Notes: generated by a model not told the origin, from the sequence alone. DNA of 64,000 nucleotides from Hyparrhenia diplandra (GCA_015847255.1 JADLZK010013191.1:1-64000), one strand, 5' to 3'; counted from the stretch's first letter, positions 34,823 through 46,294 are shown. Translations and numbers: made by a program.

Positions 34823-37330
34823 TGTAAGATGAGATTTTGGCATTATTTTAATGTCAATTAAGCTATATTACGATATTATTAGACGGAATAAAATAATTCA
34901 GTCAACTTCGCCAAACAATTATTTTACGTGTGGCTTAATATTTCAAAGCCCATATACAATTAGATATTATTCGAGATGGCCATGTATTTTTGGCCCATGA
35001 TTACATGTAAGCAAAGCTATTTGGCTGGTTAAATAAAATACGTACATGGATGAAATTAGCAAGCTAATATGCACGTACGTGGCCGAGCTGGCGAGAAGTT
35101 CCGGCCAGGAATCATTCATATACCGTTGGCGAATATATAGCAATAATGAGCAAATATATGTTTGTTGTAAACGGTCGAACGTGTGCATCTATATCTACAC
35201 CAGATATTCAAATATCTGTCACGCATTCTCGCGTAAGGCAACCAGACTCTTTTGCTAGGCCCATGGTTCAGCGACTCAGATGCATGTATATGTCGGCCAA
35301 GAAAAGATACGTGTATGCCCATCTCCCAGATATGCACTCGATGGCTTGCACGGCAAGGAGGCATTCGTTGTCTTGCATGGCAAGAGCTCGTAAACATCTA
35401 AAACTCTGGTCGATATACGGATATACACCAGCGAATATGCCATTCGTTAAGATCGTTACGTTAGCTTGGCCAAGGGGTTGATGCCTGGTCCAGCCCCCAC
35501 TATATAAACAGCCGGTCATTCGACGGGCAGGGACCCCGTTCATTCATCCCATTCATTGAGCTCGGCATTCGCCTACGCACACAAGTCTTACACCTGCACC
35601 TCATCTGCACGCACACCAGCGCCGCCGCCTCGCCCTTCGCGACCACCTCGACGCCGGAGGAATCAGCCATCGACCTCGCCATCACCTCGCCGCCGTCGTC
35701 GACACTTCATCACCAACGACGTCCATGGCCGCCCACGCTTACGGTGAGATCTTGTATTTTGTTTGATTAGTTGATTTGTGTTACATGCATGGCCAGGGAT
35801 ATACACGTAGATGCATCTCGCATCTCGCCGGAGTTTGGCCAGCAGTACCTACGGGCAGCACGCACGGCAGCCCAGCAAGCCGGCGGCCATCTTGAAGATG
35901 ATGTTCTACCCACGCTGACATTGGCCCCTAGATTCATCTACGACGACGACGCAAGAAGATAGACGTGCAGTTGAACAAGCAAGATGCTAGCAAGCCCGAG
36001 GCAGCAAATACAAGCAACAAGATCAGCAAGCACGACAAGCAAGATGCTAACGAGAGATGCAGCCAGAGCGTTTGGCCTGTTCAGCGTGGCAGCCCGGCAA
36101 GGAGGCAGAGTAATTTCTGTTATAGATGAACAAGATGTGTCCAAGATGATTTACAGCAGCCCGACGGCGATCGCTATGCACCACCGGCGGCCGGCGGCTC
36201 GACGACGTACATTCATCAGTATGCAACATGCCGGCGGCTCGACGACGATGTACATTCGTTAGCATGCAACGTGGCAGTTCCAGTATTGGTGCAACTCACC
36301 CATGATCAGCAGATATACGGCCCATCATCAGCTCTTTCGGCGGCCCATGATACAACGTGCAAAGCTCTCCAATGTCATCATCTTGAGTTAAAGCCAAGCA
36401 AAAAGTAAGAAGCAAGAATAATATAAGTCAAGTTCAACCGGGCTGTTGAAGATCAGAGTCGCCGCTTGCTTGTCGATCATTAATATTCAGCCCCTTCAAA
36501 TAAACAAAGGCCGTGGCGCAATGCACGGCCGAGCGAATAAACCGTGGCGCAACGCACGGATTATTGTCGTGGCGCAATGCACGACCTATGCGGGCATGGT
36601 CTACTTGCTCGCCAAATTTATCAAATATTTACATTGACGCTGAGCATACGCGTCTCGAAGTTTCACATGGAGGAATCTCCCAAGCATTACATGAGCACAA
36701 GTCTCACATTCACATACCATCTTCCGCACCGCCAAGCCCGGTGATCCATATGAAGTCATCCTTCTTCCCCCGACCGACGAGGTTGGGACGTTTCCTTTTC
36801 CGCGACCGAAACGAGGCGGAAACACCTGCTCTTTGCTTCACCGACGAGGCCGAACACCCTTGACTTCACTATGGGATCCGCATGGCGAGGCTGGATACCC
36901 CTTCGCTAGAGACCCGACGAGGCTCTAGCACCATTTTCATTTTACTTGTGCTTTTGCATATACTTTGGAGATAACTCGCATATATTTGGAGACGACAACG
37001 GCGACCATCGGCATAGCTTAATCGGGAGGTGTTCTCGCGGTCCAACACCGCAGATGTAATTAACTTGGTGGCCTCTAGAGGCCCGGGAACCAGAAACTAC
37101 ACAATCCTCCGATTGTCGATGGAGCTCGGCGCAAATATATATATGTGGGAAATTATACTTTGTAATTCTGCTGAATAATAAAGTGATGTTTCCCTAAATT
37201 TGTGTTTATTGCACATTTACTTTATTTTGTATACGAATGTATCTCGGCACGCCCGCGCTTATTTAGTACTAGGTACTACGATCCAGAAAACACGTAGAGA
37301 TCCCACCTTAGTGATTTTTTCGGCGAAACA
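34823..37330 (+). repeat. 3' LTR of the Tat-like element
   Basis: About 2508 bp and collinear with the 5' LTR. The TATATAAA box is at 35501-35508. Differences include C-run and A-run length changes and a handful of substitutions, plus a small divergent patch at about 36775-36860. Confidence 0.92.
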
Positions 37331-37696
37331 GCCGCCAAGCATTTGAGGAACAGGAGGAGTGAGCGGGATCTCGTGAGGGGAGCGCACACGCGGGGAAGGG
37401 AGCAAGCGCGTTTGGCCGGGCACGGGAGGTGTGGGCATGGTGGTCGTGAGGTAAGGAGTAGAGATCGGGCGGGGAAGGAAACTGCATGGACACGAGAAGG
37501 GGACACAGGATCAAAAGATTGGGTGGTTGCCTAATATAAATCGCATGTGTGAGGAGATTGGGTGGTTGCCTAATATAATTGGCATGCTTTCCATGAGGAC
37601 GCTGATTGGGTGTTGCCAAATATAGATTGCATGTGTGAGGAGACGCGTGGGAAGAAGGTGCGGGATCGCATGGAGGGGTGAAAGGTGAGGCGAAAT
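37331..37696. repeat. Right part of duplicated block, arm A
   Basis: Continues arm A after the LTR element and matches 38021-38384. Inside, GATTGGGTGGTTGCCTAATA recurs in tandem with an about 40-46-bp spacing, with a shorter third copy (GATTGGGTGTTGCCAAATAT). Confidence 0.85.
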
Positions 37697-37720
37697 ATAG
37701 ATTGCCAAACATAGATTGCA

Positions 37721-38384
37721 TAAATCTAACTCAAAGTCGAAATCAGCAACGCAAAAAAAGGAGGTATTTGAGGGGCAACATCTCAAGAGTGGAACCACGT
37801 CCTCCCCGCCTCCACCAATTTAACCCCGCACCAGGACCTTGAGCCGCGAGAGGAGGAGGTCATTACACGACACCGTGCATTTCGAACCTACATCGCCGCC
37901 GCGCCATGAATCTTAGGCTTGACGCCCTGCATGCAGCCACCGGCGGCCGGGACCCGACTTCGTATTGCACGCGATCCAGGTCCGTCCGTGGGTGGAGTCA
38001 ACTTGGGTGGCCTTGATGCCGCCGACAGTACGAGGAATAGGAGGAGTGAGCGGGATCTCGTGAGGGGGAGCGCACACGCGGAAGGGAGCGAGCGCATTTG
38101 GCCGGGCACGGGAGGTGTGGGCATGGTGGTCGTGAGGTAAGGAGTAGAGATCGGGCAGGGAATGAAACCGCATGGACACGAGAAGGGACACAGATCAAAA
38201 GATTGGGTGGTTGCCTAATATAAATCGCATGTGTGAGGAGATTGGGTGGTTGCCTAATATAATTGGCATACTTTCCATGAGGGACGCTGATTGGGTGTTG
38301 CCAAATATAGATTGCATGTGTGAGGAGACGCGTGGGAAGAAGGTGCGGGGATCGTATGGAGGGGGTGAAAGGTGAGGCGAAATT
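37721..38384. repeat. Duplicated block, arm B (uninterrupted)
   Basis: 664 bp beginning TAAATCTAACTCAAAGTCG and reading straight through GGCCTTGATGCCGCCGACAG, where arm A holds the 12.5-kb element. It therefore preserves the empty target site. No gene is recognised in it. The duplication predates the insertion. Confidence 0.88.
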
Positions 38385-38480
38385 TTTACCGCACCAAATG
38401 GCGTCTTCCTTTTGTTGTTTTTTTATGTTGTAGAGATAAACTAAAACCATTGTTTGGCTCGCAAAATCAATACTAGCGCT

Positions 38481-39751
38481 GAGATCAATAAGCGCCGCCG
38501 CCCCCTTCCCCACCTACTTTCGCCGTGCCGCGGAAAGCAGCCAGCCGGCAAGGGCCGGGCCACGCCGCCATGATGGCGCGGCAGGCCCGGTTTTCTCGGT
38601 GGTGTGGCGGCGTAGGGAAGCTCGCCGGAGAGGCGACGCCGCCGCCGCGCGGGGCGCGGCAGAAGTCGCCACCACGACCGCGGGCGGGCGCGCCGCGGCG
38701 GGCGCCAGACGGGCGAGGATGGAGGGGTTCAGATCGGGCGGGCACCGGATGTATGCGACGGCGGCCCGGTGGCGACAGCGGTCACCGATCTACCGTCGTC
38801 GTGGCGGATCGCGCCCTTCGGCCGTGAGACCCCGGCAGGCGCAAGGTGGTTCGTTGGTGGCGGTTTCGTCGTTCCCCCTTCGCCCCTTTGCGGGCGCGGC
38901 CGGGGCCAAGGCGGCAGCGCAGCGGGCAGGATGGAAGGGTTCTTTTCGACGGCGGCGCCGGATGTGCGGCGGCGGTGGTGAGCGTGGTCGCCGATCCACC
39001 GTCGTTATCGTGACCGCGGGCGGCGCCGACCAGAGACCGGGCATGCGCAAGGTGGACCCGATGGTGGCGGGCTTTGTCGCCCCTCGTGGTCGACGTGGTT
39101 GGCGATGGTGCACCGACGGAGGTTAATGGCCGGCATGCGGGCGACGGCTGTTTCATGGCAGATAAAGGTGGCTTCAAGTTGTACCGCTGCGGTGGTGGCA
39201 ACCGGGCTAGGCGGCATCGGCGGTGGCCAAATCAAAGACAGGAGGCGGCGGGGGTATCCGTCGGGTGGTGTTTCTGATCGCTGACGTAACGGTATGGCTT
39301 TTTGGTCCGGCGCCGGGCAATGCTACCTTGTTTCGACAACGGTGGCGCTGCGGGTGCTACATTCCTCGTTGGAGGCGTTGTCTCTTTCAGGATGATCTCT
39401 CCGGTGAAAACCCTACACGGTGCCTCCGGTGGGCGATGATGGCGTCGTCGTATGTCATTTTCTTGTTGAAAAACGTCGTTTTGGAAGATCCTTGGTTTGT
39501 CGGCTATGGTGCCGGCATCTCGGTGGTTCATTTGGTGCATATACCGGTGCTTCATGTCATTGTCAAGATCTCGAGCTCCTCATTAGAGATGTATTTTTCC
39601 GTTAGTTTTTTTCTTTTATTTAGTTGTACCAATATGGTCTGGTGACTTTTGTCTTACCTGAAACACTGGTTACCTTTCTTTGTAACTTTTGGCCTGATTC
39701 TACCTGTTGGTAGATGAAGCCGGGTATGAAATATATCCTTTATCTAAAAAA
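38481..39751 (+). mobile_element. LINE-like retroposon, 1.27 kb, long target duplication
   Basis: AAAATCAATACTAGCGCT occurs at 38463-38480 and 39752-39769 (up to 18 bp, with A ambiguity). The insert has a GC-rich 5' two-thirds with two related blocks, each starting GGATGGA(R)GGGTTC (about 38707 and 38930). The 3' end reads GATTCTACCTGTTGGTAGAT, then GAAGCCGGGTATGAA and TTTATCTAAAAAAAAA. No endonuclease or reverse transcriptase is encoded, so it is a non-autonomous element mobilised by target-primed reverse transcription. Open frames in the GC-rich part look compositional. Confidence 0.82.
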
Positions 39752-39769
39752 AAAATCAATACTAGCGCT

Positions 39770-40822
39770 TCCCATACAAGAAATAGAAGGGAAAAAACAG
39801 CTTATAAGTTGCATCAGATAGACAAAGAAGCTGGATTTTTACATCTTTATTATTATGTTGAATTCAAACTAAGAAGACGTTAAATAAAAATTTAGCCCAA
39901 TCTTAACGGGAAGGAGAACTAATTTTGTACCAAAGAGCAAAGGTGAAAATCTTTTTGGAATTAAGGTGTTTTTAAAGGGAGTTTGTTTTCTTAATTTTAA
40001 AAATATTTTACATCATGATGACACAACAAATTGAAATTCTCAAAGCAGCCTCTGCCTGAAAGACACACAGCCCAATCTAATGATAGATGACAGAAAAAAC
40101 ATCGCCAAGGCACCTTATTGGCTATAAATGTGTAAACTAGACTGCCACCCATGTATCCGGGTGAATAACTCCTGAACCACCTATGCCAAGAATTGAGAAG
40201 CCGCGATAACCACCTCCTATGGAGTAGGCTTCTCTAGGATGGACCATGTACGAAACTAGTGTGTAATTGAACCAAAGGTTATAGCTAGCTTTTTGTTTTC
40301 CCATCCAACCAACTCCTGGACATAATGGACACATTATGAGGTCTAGGAGTCCCAAAACAACATATATGGTGGTCCAAATCAGGCATGCAAACTGGCAATC
40401 TACAAACAAAAGTTGTATCATATCATTTTTATGACAGAAACAACATTGTTTATTACCTTGCCAGTTTTGTTTAGCTAAATTATTTGTGGTTAGGATGACC
40501 CTCTCTGAATGTAGCATAGAAAGATTTTGATCTTAATAGGGGCTTTTCATTTACAAAATTGCTTGTTAATGTCAGGAGATACAAATACCAATTATTTCCC
40601 ATTAGTAGCAATTGGGAAAGAAAATAAAACTCATATATATATATAGGCTTCAATTAAAGCAAGAGGAGGATGCAAACTTTTAAAAAGTGTCACCATATTC
40701 TAGAACAACTCATTTAGTTTGCGGAGTTCACATTTGTGACAATAGATGACACTTGAATTGAAAATGACCACCTCACAGAAAGTTTTTTTGAATGTAAGGT
40801 AAAAGTGGCCATTTTTCATATT
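39770..40822. other. Intergenic AT-rich DNA
   Basis: Short open frames only. A - strand stretch at 40137-40517 contains QCCFCHKNDMIQLLFVDCQF and an AC/LIW segment, resembling the zinc-binding reverse-transcriptase-associated region found at the C-terminus of plant LINE ORF2. It is too short and broken to define an element. Confidence 0.45.
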
Positions 40823-40839
40823 CAACGCCAAGACTTTAT

Positions 40840-41961
40840 TTTTTAGATAAAGGATAGAAACTATCCGGCTTCATCTACCCGTGGGTAGAATCAAGCCAAA
40901 TTGTTACAACAAGAGAAATAAAAGAATGAAAATGACGGGAAAAATTACATCCCCAACAAGGGGCTCGAGTAGTCCTATATATACGACAAACAGGCTTGAT
41001 CCTTGATGTCAACTCCTCAAGAATATGATCACCAACGTTAAGACGAAGCCGCCAAAACACGTTAGTTAGACCTTGAAAAATGTACTAAAAACATTCAACA
41101 CCGACCACCATTGAAGGCTGGATGCTTCTTCCAAGACAACAAAGACAAGGCACATGGTGCAGATACAAAGCCTGTCAACCAACATCCGAAAGTTGTTACG
41201 CCCAACGAACACCATCTCCGATATGCGTAGCAGAGAGACACGCGACGGACACCCGGCCCCGAAGAACAACAACTTCGATGATGAGCCAATCGCACACCGC
41301 CGGGCCCGGCCTAGAGAATCAGGCTAGGTTTTTCACCCGGGGCTTGTTGAATGCCCATGGGATTAACAACAATCTAGCGACGCCTTCAACAAGGTGAGTT
41401 GCACCGGCACCACCACCGCCCGCCCGGGCGCAGTGCCTGCCGGAGTTTGCACCCAAGCTATAGTTAGACAAAGCGGGTCCCACCGCACGGGGAAGGCGAC
41501 GCGATGGCAGCACTCCCCCATGCGGCTGGCCACCACCATCGAATGAGGAGGGTCGGGCCAGGGCCGGATCCAAATCTAGGACTGACGGGCCTAGTTCCAA
41601 CCAACCCCGCCTGCGCCCGATCGCCGAGGAGCCGATCCGCTAGGGGACCGGGGCTGTGCCGTCGCCGACCATGCACAAAAGGGAGAGGGGGTAGGGCGTC
41701 ACCAACCACGGATATGGCCCGCCGGGATGGATCCGCCAACCACCGCTGCAACACGCCGGAGATGGCGACGGGCAGGGGAGGGGAGAGGGGAGGGAGGGCG
41801 GTGGTGCATGGACGCCGCCCCTTTTTATGGCGCCGCCGCCCGCCGCAAGCAGGGGCGGCGACGCCGGCCGAGGAGACACAGAGGAAGGGGGCGCGGTGGT
41901 GGGTGGCGGCGCCACTGAGTCGGCCCTAGGAGCGACGCGGGGGCTTTTTGTCTCCATCCCC
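40840..41961 (-). mobile_element. LINE-like retroposon, 1.12 kb, 17-bp target duplication
   Basis: CAACGCCAAGACTTTAT occurs at 40823-40839 and 41962-41978. On the - strand the element starts with GC-rich DNA near 41960 and ends GATGAAGCCGGATAG, TTTATCTAAAAA. Its last 70 or so bases are related to the retroposon at 38481, so both belong to one family sharing a 3' end. No protein domain was recognised. Confidence 0.82.
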
Positions 41962-41978
41962 CAACGCCAAGACTTTAT

Positions 41979-42344
41979 GGATTCCATAAAAAATGAAAGT
42001 GAACTCCCACTCCACATGTTAAATTTGGAACTATAATTTTTTAAGAAAAATGAATATGTTAATATCCCCATCGACCAATGCATATAGCTATTCATTTTTA
42101 GAGACACCAACACTGAGGTCCAACTGGAACTATAATTTGACTAAAAAAAAAGTAGTGATACTGAAACAAATCCAACAATAATATAAACCGATCTGTTTGT
42201 AGGACATTAAACTCAAACCAGTCATCAGGGTAGCCACTAATAAGATTTCAGTAGTAGTCCAAAAGCTATCTGCCCATCACATACAAAGGTCTGTTTTTTT
42301 TTTTTTTAGCATCAAACTAAGGTCTGTGTTAGGAACACCTAGCG
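41979..42344. other. AT-rich spacer with a short tailed insertion
   Basis: AAGGTCTGT at 42286-42294 and 42319-42327 flanks 24 bases that are a T run plus TAGCATCAAACT. It looks like another minimal retroposon tail on the - strand, from a different family. Confidence 0.5.
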
Positions 42345-42633
42345 TATATTAGTTTATTGCGGCCGGGACGTGGAGAGAACTGGTCCATTTTGCTGTTCAG
42401 CACGCCAGACTAGAACACCACAATGATCCATGTCAAGTTCAACGCCCTTTGCCAGCAAAGTCAAACAAGTACGTCGTTTTGCACTGCTTCTATGTACAAC
42501 CTGCCTGCCTATATATGTGTTATTGTTTCATCTCCCATGATACAAACACTTCATCATTCTCAAAAGCATCCAGCTAAACTACAGTTACAAGTACACTGTG
42601 TCTTCACTCTACTCAGAGCTCCATTTGGAAACC
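42345..42633 (+). promoter_or_regulatory. Promoter of DUF538 copy 2
   Basis: Collinear with the promoter of copy 3 (46295-46587) over nearly its whole length. TATATAT at 42510-42516, about 120 bp before the ATG. Confidence 0.65.
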
Positions 42634-43067
42634 ATGGCATCCCAGGCCATCGAAAAAGCCACCGCGCTGGTGCAGAGGTCGTCACTGGAGACGCAGCATG
42701 CCGGAAGAAGTCCGTGGAGCTGCTGGAGGAGCTCGGCCTACCCAAGGGCCTCCTTCCAATGGAAGACATCCAGGAGTTCGGGTACAACCGCGACACGGGG
42801 TTCATGTGGCTGGTGCAGGGGAAGAAGAAGGTGGAGCACACCTTCAAAAAGATCAAGCAGACGGTGTCCTACGCCGCCGAAGTAACAGCGTTCGCCCAGA
42901 AGGGCAAGCTGAGCAAGATCACTGGTGTCAAGACCAAGGAGCTGATGCTCTGGCTTAGCGTTGTTGAGGTGTACGTCCCAGAGGCATCGCCGGAGAAGGT
43001 CACCTTCAAGACTGGCACCGGCCTCTCTGACAGCTTCAATGGCGCTGCCTTTGCGCTTGGGGAATAA
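42634..43067 (+). pseudogene. DUF538 family, copy 2, one early frameshift
   Basis: The ATG at 42634 gives MASQAIE, then an A run one base longer than in the other copies (about 42652-42656) shifts the frame. From SHRAGAEVVTGDA the family frame is open to the stop at 43067, ending FNGAAFALGE, with all blocks present (LLEELGLPKGLLPMEDIQEF, FMWLVQGKKKVEHTFKKIKQ, ITGVKTKELMLWLSVVEVYV). Apart from that base it would encode about 144 residues. A homopolymer error in the assembly would explain it as well as a real mutation. Confidence 0.88.
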
Positions 43068-43545
43068 GCCAACAAGGGGCAACCAAATGAGGCAGAAAAT
43101 GATGGGCATCCGAAAACCTCACTCGGTTTTGTGCTAAAAAACATACAGCAGGAGCTGTGTGTTTCTAAAACTAAAAAAAGAGTATAATTGTTTGTTTGAC
43201 TGATATTTTGTATTCCCTTTTCCCCTTCTCAGAAATGAATAAATGATATGTTCTTTTTTTTAATTTATATAACCAAAAACGTTTCTTTTGGCTGACGCTG
43301 TTCACATTGGTCAGGATGATAAAGACCAAACCTTGAGTCGCTCTGTCTCTGTTCAAAGCAAACTCTGCACTCGGTCCAAATTTCTTCTGGTAGAAGTATG
43401 CACAGCTGGGGATAATTTACAGCCAGCTTAGCTAACTGCTTGCATCTCCTCATGTGTGCAACTACAATTTTCTCTGTTGAACTACAAACGATCTTTGTAT
43501 GCAGAAGTGTCTCTGTTCAAAGTAAAAAAAAAAAAAAAAAAAAAG

Positions 43546-44870
43546 CCTTACTGCTTGCATATCTTGCAGGATAATTGCTTGTTTGGCCTCCAGGTGGAGA
43601 CAGAATATCCCCTGAATTTCCAACAGTGTCCACTACTACAGAACAGGCACATCGGGGCGGCTAAAGATGCACATTAGGGGTGGCTCCTCCGGCCGCCCCT
43701 AATAAAACACCCCTAATGTGCTTCCACATTAGGGGCGGTTGACAGAGCCGCCCCTAATGTGGAACACATCAGGGCGGTTCCTGTTTGAGCCGCCCCTAAT
43801 GTGAATCCTAGATTTCGCATTTTCAAAAATTTAAAAAAAAATAACAAAAATTTTTTTTTAATCGGGTAGGACCCCACCGGCCAGCCCACCCACATCCCCT
43901 ACACATGGTGATTTTTTCAGGATTTTTGCAAATATTGCGGGCGCTAAGATTCGAAGTCGCGACCTCGAGCTCACGCGTGACCCTCCCCTCCTCCACTACG
44001 CTACACACTTATATGTGTCCATATCCCATTCAGCGTCCTCATATATTATACAAATCCGAGTGTAAATTGACTATTTGAGGCTCTAAACGGATTCGAACTA
44101 AAAAGTGGTCAACTACAAAGTTTCATAACTTCTCGAGATCTACATTTCATATTTAGAAAGATTTTCCGTCCGAGGTCGCTTTTACGAAATTTGAATTTCA
44201 AATTTGAGACATTTGAACACAGCTTTTGCATGACTAGATGATTTCGAACTAAAAAGTGGTCAACTACAAAGTTTCATAACTTTTCGAGATCTACATTTCA
44301 TATTTAGGAAGTTTTTCCGTCCGAGGTCATTTATTTAAATTTGAATTTCAAATTTGAGACATTTGAACACGACTTTTGCATGACTAGATGATTTCGAACT
44401 AAAAAGTGGTCAACTACAAAGTTTCATAACTTTTCGAGATCTACATTTCATATTTAGGAAGTTTTTTCCGACCGAGGTCGTTTATGAAAATTTAATTTTA
44501 GTGCCTCATTTTAAAATTCTAAGCAACCCACGTAGGGGCGGCTCAATATAAAGCCGCCCCTATTGTGGACCACATTAGGGGTGGCGGTGATTGAGCCATA
44601 CGATAACTGCCAGGAGGGGCGGCTGGTACACGAGCCGCCCTAATGTGTCGTCATTAGGGCGGTTCGTCCAACGGCCCGGGATTTTCGCATACATTAGGGC
44701 GGCTCAAAGTATGCTCGCCCTAATCAAAAACGCAGGCACCCTCTTAGTGGCCTTTTGTAGTAGTGGTCCTTCCTATTTTTGGTCCAGGCAGAGTCGGTAG
44801 CAGCACCTTTGTCCTGCAACTCTGCTAGGATGAAAGCAGAGTCCGCACCAAAACCTGGATCTTTTGTCGC
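43546..44870 (+). pseudogene. NB-ARC family fragment E, split by a CACTA element
   Basis: Left piece 43546-43630 reads PYCLHILQDNCLFGLQVETE and YPLNF, matching the PYSMHLLLxNCMFGRQxE block of copies A-D. Right piece 44766-44860 reads VLPIFGPGRVGSSTFVLQLC, then a stop and DESRVRTK, matching the P-loop and following helix. The P-loop Lys is replaced by Ser (GRVGSST), so nucleotide binding would be lost even without the stop. Sequence between the two blocks was already shortened. It lies about 27 kb from the main cluster, next to DUF538 copy 2. Confidence 0.78.
43631..44765. mobile_element. Non-autonomous CACTA transposon, 1135 bp
   Basis: The ends are CACTACTACAGAACAGGC (43631) and GGCCTTTTGTAGTAGTG (to 44765). 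The target duplication is GTC at 43628-43630 and 44766-44768. Subterminal ACATTAGGGGCGGCTC-type motifs occur many times in both orientations within 300 bp of each end. The centre has three copies of a 150-bp unit (starts 44092, 44243, 44393; core TTCGAACTAAAAAGTGGTCA). A tRNA-like stretch lies near 43950-44010. No transposase is present. Confidence 0.92.
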
Positions 44871-45390
44871 AGTCATTTGTTAGCTTGTAGTTCGGACTAG
44901 ATGGCAAAAACCGGCCAATTGTCATATTCCACTCCAATACCTTTGGATTCCCTTAAAAATATCTGAATTTTTAGAACATACTAAAAGAGATTTTCATGGA
45001 TCAATTCGAGAAATTGCTTAGTGGAGAACTCCCATTGCATATGTTAAATTTTTGGAACTATAATCTGACTACCAAAAGTAATGATGCCAAAACAAATCCA
45101 ACAATATTGACCGATCTATTTTTTTGTTTTTGTTTTTGACCGGATCAGTAGGTCAACCGCCTACCTTGTTTTTGGCTTGTCAATTAAATGAACGAATGTA
45201 AAGTACGAAGAACAAAAAAAGGGTGTTGACTAAGAATAGCTATCTTCTCTCCATAAACTTAAAAGGATAATATATCTGCTCGGTTTGGCTTTGGTACAAA
45301 CCAGGCCGAATTCTTCTCTGAACTTCCGTTTCCACTGATCAACATTTTTCTGACCATTGACATTAATTTCCAAAATCCACATCAAAGTGG
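44871..45390. other. Intergenic DNA
   Basis: No gene is recognised. A T-rich, low-complexity stretch lies at 45115-45135. Confidence 0.4.
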
Positions 45391-45394
45391 CCAT

Positions 45395-46030
45395 TGTCAC
45401 AGACCGGCTAGATTGAGCCGAATTGACACGTGATCGTCGACCGTTGGAGCGGTGAAGGTGGCGTGGGGAGCTGCAGTTTCCCGACGACGGCGGCGACCGG
45501 GCGGCGGCACGGGCAGCAGCGAGGAGAGGAGGAGCCGTGGTGGAGGGGGAGGAGGCGCGGCGGCGGCGGCGGTGTGGGGCGGCGGCGGCGTGGGCGATGG
45601 CGCGCGGGCAGGGGTGGAGGCGGCGGGCGGGTGGAGCTGGAGAGCGACATAGATAGGAACTATTTTTATTGCTTGCTTATCCCCAAAGAGATTACATGCC
45701 TCTACTTATATAGTCCGGCTAGTGAGACTTGTAATCTAAGCAATCTCTCAATAAGGTTTCCCTTATACGATTGGAATACCTTTTACAAGCAATATTTATT
45801 TATTTCCTAATAAGGGTCTTCCTTATAGATTGGAATATTCCTTTTTACACACCAAAAAGCCTAAGATAATCCTAACTTGAAGACGTAGCAGAGTTGGACA
45901 CTGAGGTGAGGGGAGGCGGCGGCAGGGCGCCGACCCCCCCTTGCGCGCCCTGGCCCCCTGTGGGCCTGCCGCGCGATCGCGTCAGGCCCGCTTAGCCCGC
46001 CCCAGGCTGGCCCGATCCCGGTTCATGACA
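45395..46030 (-). mobile_element. Solo LTR, 636 bp
   Basis: The termini TGTCACAGACCGG and CCGGTTCATGACA are near-inverted. CCAT flanks both sides (45391-45394 and 46031-46034). Read on the - strand it has CTATATAAGTAGAGG (TATA-like, near 45700) and GCAATAAAAATAG downstream, an LTR-like order of promoter and polyadenylation signals. No second copy or interior was found. Confidence 0.6.
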
Positions 46031-46052
46031 CCATCAATAGGATGATAATGGT

Positions 46053-46214
46053 AGCCCAAAAAGTTTTCGTTTTTTGAAGGAAAATAGGAGGGGTTTGATC
46101 CCCTACTGTGCCTTTATTAATCATAAGTAACAGGTCTTACAACAAAGTTCATGATACAAAGAAGGTAACGAAGAAAATAAGCAAAATTACACATATGCTT
46201 CGAGCCCAAAAGTT
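46053..46214 (-). mobile_element. Truncated LINE-type fragment with target duplication
   Basis: AGCCCAAAAAGTT (46053-46065) and AGCCCAAAAGTT (46203-46214) flank 137 bp starting with a T-rich run and GAAGGAAAATAGGAGGGG. The A-tail is on the - strand. Confidence 0.55.
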
Positions 46215-46294
46215 ATGCACTCTTCACAAACAAATGTCTGCCCTGGTAGCAGCTAAAATTAATATTTAGACAAGTATTGATTCATTTGCACATA

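Larger units (their letters stand above)
24838..37330 (+). mobile_element. Ty3/gypsy LTR retrotransposon, Tat-like, non-autonomous
   Basis: The element has two direct LTRs (24838-27342 and 34823-37330), each starting TGTAAGATGAG and ending GAAACA. It is flanked by the 5-bp target duplication GCCGC (24833-24837 and 37331-37335). A purine-rich tract, GGTGGGGGCA, precedes the 3' LTR. After the 5' LTR comes AATTAACGCCCGGTGGGAC, possibly a decayed primer-binding site. The 7.5-kb interior holds no gag, protease, reverse transcriptase or RNase H that I can find. It does hold an integrase C-terminal remnant (+) and an antisense coding remnant (-) downstream of it, an arrangement known from Tat/Grande-type elements. 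The LTRs are very similar by eye, differing by few substitutions and many one-base homopolymer indels, so the insertion looks recent and must have used another element's proteins. Confidence 0.9.

Noticed and set aside
38525..39200. Several 100-175-codon open frames
   Set aside because: They lie in the GC-rich 5' part of a retroposon with clear target duplications; open frames in all directions point to composition.
41500..41930. 141-codon open frame on the + strand
   Set aside because: It lies antisense inside the - strand LINE-like retroposon; composition-driven.
43346..43530. Retroposon flanked by GTCTCTGTTCAAAG repeats with an A tail
   Set aside because: The A run lies outside the second repeat, not between the repeats, so the layout does not fit target-primed insertion.
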